Origin: FLUQ01 sp031551515
GTDB taxonomy: Bacteria; Desulfobacterota; Desulfovibrionia; Desulfovibrionales; Desulfovibrionaceae
Length of the DNA stretch: 64,000 bases
NCBI GenBank assembly: GCA_031551515.1
Contig: JAVBNL010000001.1
Coordinates: forward strand, 124,001 to 188,000
Direction of reading: 5' to 3'
Below are positions 60,893-64,000 of the stretch, piece after piece. Under the pieces are notes generated by a model. It was not told where the DNA came from. It made no database searches and worked only from the letters and a program-made list of their open reading frames with translations. The position numbers and the translations under genes are program-made. Numbering within the stretch: the stretch's first letter is position 1; every line of letters starts with the position of its first letter.

Positions 60893-63163
60893 TTACCGGT
60901 AATACAGGTTCCTGCCGCCCATGGTTAGCAGGGCCTGCTGCAGATTGAAGCGCGCTTCGCGACGGTCCCAGATGCCCTGAATATGTCCCCGGGCCAACGC
61001 CTTGTACACGTTATGGTAATGCGGCGGCAGCACCATGCCGGTGGTTTCGGTGATGACCCCGGGCCCGGCAAAGCCCACGTTGGCCGAGCGGATGCCGAAC
61101 TGATACGGCGAACAGCCGAGGAAGCTGGCCACCGGACCCGCGTAGGAGTTGGTGTCGTACATGACCAGGTACAGTCCCCCGGCATCAATATAGCGACGCA
61201 CGGCCATGGTGCAGCGCGGCATCTGGATGACGCCGTTGGTGCCTTCCTGAATGCGGATGCCGGCGGTGCCGTGCACATAGGCCAGGAAGGGGTAGCGTTT
61301 TTTGCGCGCCCGTTCGGCAGCGCGGATGAACTTTTCGCCCTCGGCCGCGCCCACGGTGCCGCCGCGGAAATCGGCCATCAACATGGCCACGATCATTTTT
61401 GTATCGTTGATGCGCGCCTCAAAGGTCATGCAGCCCGACTTGTGGCCGGTGGCTTTTTTGGCCTGTTCCAGCTTGACCTCAAAACCGTCGATGCCCAGCG
61501 GATTGGTTGATTCCACCTCGCCGTTGAATTCGTAAATGGAATTCGGGTCAAAGACGTTGTTGAGGTACCACTGATATTCCATGGGGAAATGGTGGCCGCA
61601 GTTGGGGCACACCCCGGCGAATTCGCCGAACAGGTCCGGCGCCCACAGGTCCAGGCAGCCGTGGCTGGAAGAGTTGGGGCAGGTTATGGCCCGGTCTTCT
61701 TTGGCTCTGGGGCTGATATAGGCCCAGTTGCCGCCGCGCGCGTCCTGCTCGTCCCATTCCGACAGTTCCGTCAGTTGGCGCTCGGTTTCCGCGGTCTTGC
61801 GCCGCGAAAAGCCGGGCATCAATTTGCGGGCCAGGCGCTTCCAAGGCGCAAGCAACCGGCCGGTCACCACGCGCACTTCGCCGTCGATGTCCTCCAGCGC
61901 GTTGGAAACGCTCTGCTTATGCCGCCCGAAAAAGTCATATTTGAAATGCGCGTACCAATCCCAGATCGATTCGCGAAAACGCTCGCTCATTTTGCTGGTG
62001 AACGGCCGTTCGTCTTTGGCCGCCGTGAGCGAAAGCTTGCGGAACTTGGCGTGCCGCTTTTCCACCAGGCGGTCGCGGGCCGCGCTGGAAAGCGACCAGC
62101 GCACGTGCACGGAGTCGAAGTCGAAACTGTCGACCCGCTTTTTGCGGCGGCTGCGCAAAACCAGCGGCCGGAAAAGAGCCATGCCCCGAACCCCGAGCAC
62201 CACTTCGTCCGTGGCGCGCAGGATTTCCTGGCGCAAGGTACGGAAAAAGTCATAGTGGTACGGGCGGGCGCCCAGTTCCGGCTCTTGAATCACGTGGTCC
62301 ACATACCCCATTCTCAGGTTGTCGTCCGCCGTGATTTTCATTTGTTTGGCGCAGCGCTCTATCAGCTCGGGCGTCGCCCGCTGCCCTTCGCGCAGGCGGC
62401 CTTCAATGGCCGCAGCCCCTTCCGGGGATATGACGGAATAATAGCCGTGCGAGAACATCAGCCGCCGGTCCGCCAGGCCGATAGCCTCCGCTCCGCCGGA
62501 ACCGCCCTCGGAAATAACCGAAATGATGGGCACGCGCAGGCTGGCCAGTTCGTAAATATTGCGGGCGATCTGCTGGGCGGCCCCTGGCGGGTCTTCCACG
62601 GGATACGATCCCGGCGTGAAAATGTAGGTGTGGATGGGAATGTTTTCCGTCTCCGCGACCTGCATATAGTGCTGCGCTTTGGCGTTGCCGAAAGGCGTGA
62701 CCGAACCGCCGTTGCGGAAATCTTCGCCGTGGCCCTTTTCCTGGCCGATGACAAGCACCGACTGGTTATAGACCTTCTTGCCCTGGCGGCGGGTGATGTA
62801 CGCCCGCGCAATGACCATGGCGGGGTCGATGGAGTGCTCGTCCTTGCTGCCTATTTCCGTGTAGTTGTCATAGACGTTCTCAAGGATGTCGCGCAGGCAG
62901 ATGCGCTGCGAATGGCGCACGACGCGGACCTTGTCCATGGGGGTCAGGTCCGCTTCGAGCTTGCGCTCCACAAAACCGAACAGATCCTCAAGCGTAACTA
63001 CGGCTTCGCGTTTTTCCGAAGAAGAGAGGCTTGCCTCCCGCTGGCGGTAATCCGCCATTTTCGTCTCCAGCAGGCGCACGTTTTCATTGTGCTTGCCCGC
63101 GAAAACGTCACGAATATAGGTCAGACGCTCGGTCAGGTGCTGTATTCTTTTTTCTCTATCCAT
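60893..63163 (-). CDS. Acyl-CoA carboxylase carboxyltransferase, AccA-AccD fusion
   Basis: The 756-residue protein joins both carboxyltransferase halves. Residues about 1-470 match AccA (GGSVTPFGNAKAQHYM, PGSYPVEDPPGAAQQIA, SEGGSGGAEAIGLADRRLM). Residues about 490-756 match AccD: a four-Cys zinc ribbon (CPN...C and CPNCGHH, 492-522), then IQEGTNGVIQMPRCTMAV and ASFLGCSPYQFGIRSANVGFAGPGV. A charged linker with HRRKTAE lies between. In most bacteria the two are separate, so the fusion is unusual but known in Desulfovibrio-like genomes. It should carboxylate acetyl-CoA or another acyl-CoA. Confidence 0.88.
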   Translation of the reverse strand: MDREKRIQHLTERLTYIRDVFAGKHNENVRLLETKMADYRQREASLSSSEKREAVVTLEDLFGFVERKLEADLTPMDKVRVVRHSQRICLRDILENVYDNYTEIGSKDEHSIDPAMVIARAYITRRQGKKVYNQSVLVIGQEKGHGEDFRNGGSVTPFGNAKAQHYMQVAETENIPIHTYIFTPGSYPVEDPPGAAQQIARNIYELASLRVPIISVISEGGSGGAEAIGLADRRLMFSHGYYSVISPEGAAAIEGRLREGQRATPELIERCAKQMKITADDNLRMGYVDHVIQEPELGARPYHYDFFRTLRQEILRATDEVVLGVRGMALFRPLVLRSRRKKRVDSFDFDSVHVRWSLSSAARDRLVEKRHAKFRKLSLTAAKDERPFTSKMSERFRESIWDWYAHFKYDFFGRHKQSVSNALEDIDGEVRVVTGRLLAPWKRLARKLMPGFSRRKTAETERQLTELSEWDEQDARGGNWAYISPRAKEDRAITCPNSSSHGCLDLWAPDLFGEFAGVCPNCGHHFPMEYQWYLNNVFDPNSIYEFNGEVESTNPLGIDGFEVKLEQAKKATGHKSGCMTFEARINDTKMIVAMLMADFRGGTVGAAEGEKFIRAAERARKKRYPFLAYVHGTAGIRIQEGTNGVIQMPRCTMAVRRYIDAGGLYLVMYDTNSYAGPVASFLGCSPYQFGIRSANVGFAGPGVITETTGMVLPPHYHNVYKALARGHIQGIWDRREARFNLQQALLTMGGRNLYYR

Positions 63164-63181
63164 CTGTTGTTTGACCTTCGC

Positions 63182-64000
63182 TTAGAACAGCAGAATCCGG
63201 TTGGTCTTTTCCCGCAGGAATTCGACGTTGGATTTCAAAGGGTTGCCGGCGTTATCGGCGCCTTGCAGCACCAGGTTGTCCAGAAAAGAGACGCCTCTGT
63301 CCCGCACTTCCGCGATATCCTTGCCCCATATGATGCCCAAGGCCAAGTTGGGGTCAAATTCCGTCGGAATGTCATACGCCTCCGTGGTGGGAACGTGGGT
63401 GTGCATGGAAAGCCACTCCCGCTCCTGCCAGGAGAAGCCGTCGATGCGGCCGACCCAGGGGGTGAAGCGTTTTTTGGGATCTTCGGCGATAATGCGGTAT
63501 TCGATGCCCGCGCCTTCAAAGGTGATGTCTTCTTGGGTATAGCCCAGCGGCGCGCCCAGGCCCAGGCGGATCTGCTCCGCGATGAGGTCCACGCCCTTCT
63601 TGCCCTTGATGCGGGCAATGGCGGCGGAAACGCCGTTTTCCACCTGGATGCGGGTGTTCACTTCCATCAGATAAGGGCGGCCGTCGCGGGTGACGATCCA
63701 CTCCCAGGTGCCCACGTTGTCGTATTTGACCCTGCGGGCCAGCGCCAGCGAGTGGCGGGTGATGTCGTCAAGCAACTTTTGGGCGTCAAAGTCGTACACG
63801 ATGGTGCCGGGGTCGAACCCGGGCGCCACTTCCAGCCGTTTTTGCAGGCCCGTGCTTTGAATGGAACAGTTACGCGTGCCAAAGTGCACGATATTCTTGC
63901 CGCCCCGCTCCGCCACGATCTGCACTTCCAGGTGGTTGAAGTCGCGTATGCGCTGCTCGATAAGCACGCCTTCGTCTTTGAACTGACGCGCGGCATAGTT
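63182..64000 (-). CDS. Biotin carboxylase, C-terminal part (partial)
   Basis: This gene is open at the right edge. The 272 residues seen match the C-terminal half of biotin carboxylase (ATP-grasp plus C-terminal domain): LIEQRIRDFNHLEVQIV, MEVNTRIQVENGV with the metal Glu, Asn and catalytic Arg, YRIIAEDPKKRF, and VSFLDNL near the end. Usual QVEH reads QVEN. The product begins upstream beyond 64000. It precedes the AccA/AccD fusion by 18 bases, so the operon is a complete acyl-CoA carboxylase. Confidence 0.85.
   Translation of the reverse strand, partial: NYAARQFKDEGVLIEQRIRDFNHLEVQIVAERGGKNIVHFGTRNCSIQSTGLQKRLEVAPGFDPGTIVYDFDAQKLLDDITRHSLALARRVKYDNVGTWEWIVTRDGRPYLMEVNTRIQVENGVSAAIARIKGKKGVDLIAEQIRLGLGAPLGYTQEDITFEGAGIEYRIIAEDPKKRFTPWVGRIDGFSWQEREWLSMHTHVPTTEAYDIPTEFDPNLALGIIWGKDIAEVRDRGVSFLDNLVLQGADNAGNPLKSNVEFLREKTNRILLF

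Noticed and set aside
1..64000. CRISPR array, insertion sequence or prophage
   Set aside because: No regularly spaced repeats, transposase, integrase or phage structural genes were seen in any frame.

Overview
The window is about 58% G+C apart from AT-richer stretches near 21.8-23.2 kb and 52.4-52.7 kb. Gene content points to a Desulfovibrionaceae-type anaerobe (Desulfobacterota), probably host- or gut-associated: a duplicated FeoA plus FeoB iron system with a Cys-rich partner, a fused AccA/AccD carboxyltransferase, DksA, a PEP-CTERM protein and several CoA-based catabolic genes. The genus is an inference from gene content; no rRNA is present.

Layout. 0-2.7 kb: end of an MFS carrier, a DJ-1/PfpI protein, a metallo-beta-lactamase-fold protein and a secreted phosphoesterase. 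2.8-8.6 kb (minus): feoA2, a 55-residue Cys-rich membrane protein, feoA and feoB behind a Fur-like palindrome, then an ArsR-controlled P1B metal ATPase. 8.7-15.1 kb: secreted alpha/beta hydrolase, uvrA with a flavoprotein, and tRNA-Leu(CAA). 15.3-22.7 kb: M20 amidohydrolase with an MFS carrier, dksA, rqcH-like gene, tRNA-Arg(CCT), an HD protein and small genes.

23.1-34.6 kb is the most unusual region. It is a ten-gene plus-strand run: an HMG-CoA-synthase-like/DUF35 fusion, an SCP-x-type thiolase, a class III CoA-transferase, an MFS carrier, two paralogous alpha/beta hydrolases (one lacking its nucleophilic serine) around a small SCP2-like protein, a muconate-cycloisomerase-family enzyme, a PucR-type regulator and an ion-transporter-superfamily permease. 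The set resembles the logic of the lower beta-ketoadipate pathway (cycloisomerase, lactone hydrolase, CoA-transferase, thiolase) without any oxygenase. I infer an anaerobic route that opens a lactone-like or keto acid, activates it with CoA and cleaves it. The substrate is unknown. A GntR regulator and an IlvD/Edd dehydratase follow on the minus strand.

37.4-43 kb: cupin, nitroreductase, a MetNIQ-type methionine importer, phosphoesterase, M23 peptidase, tRNA-Pro(TGG). 43-51 kb: a minus-strand operon (GT9 glycosyltransferase, a divergent EPSP-synthase-like protein, aminotransferase, TPR protein), a degenerate PAS histidine kinase, and ilvE. 51-55 kb: FIST sensor protein, tRNA-Leu(TAA), PEP-CTERM protein. 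54.5-59.1 kb: an amino-sugar operon (left-handed beta-helix protein, glmM, a NagB-like protein, a nucleotidyltransferase-like protein). 59.2-64 kb: ssb and an acyl-CoA carboxylase operon (biotin carboxylase, AccA/AccD fusion, biotinyl protein) that runs off the right edge.
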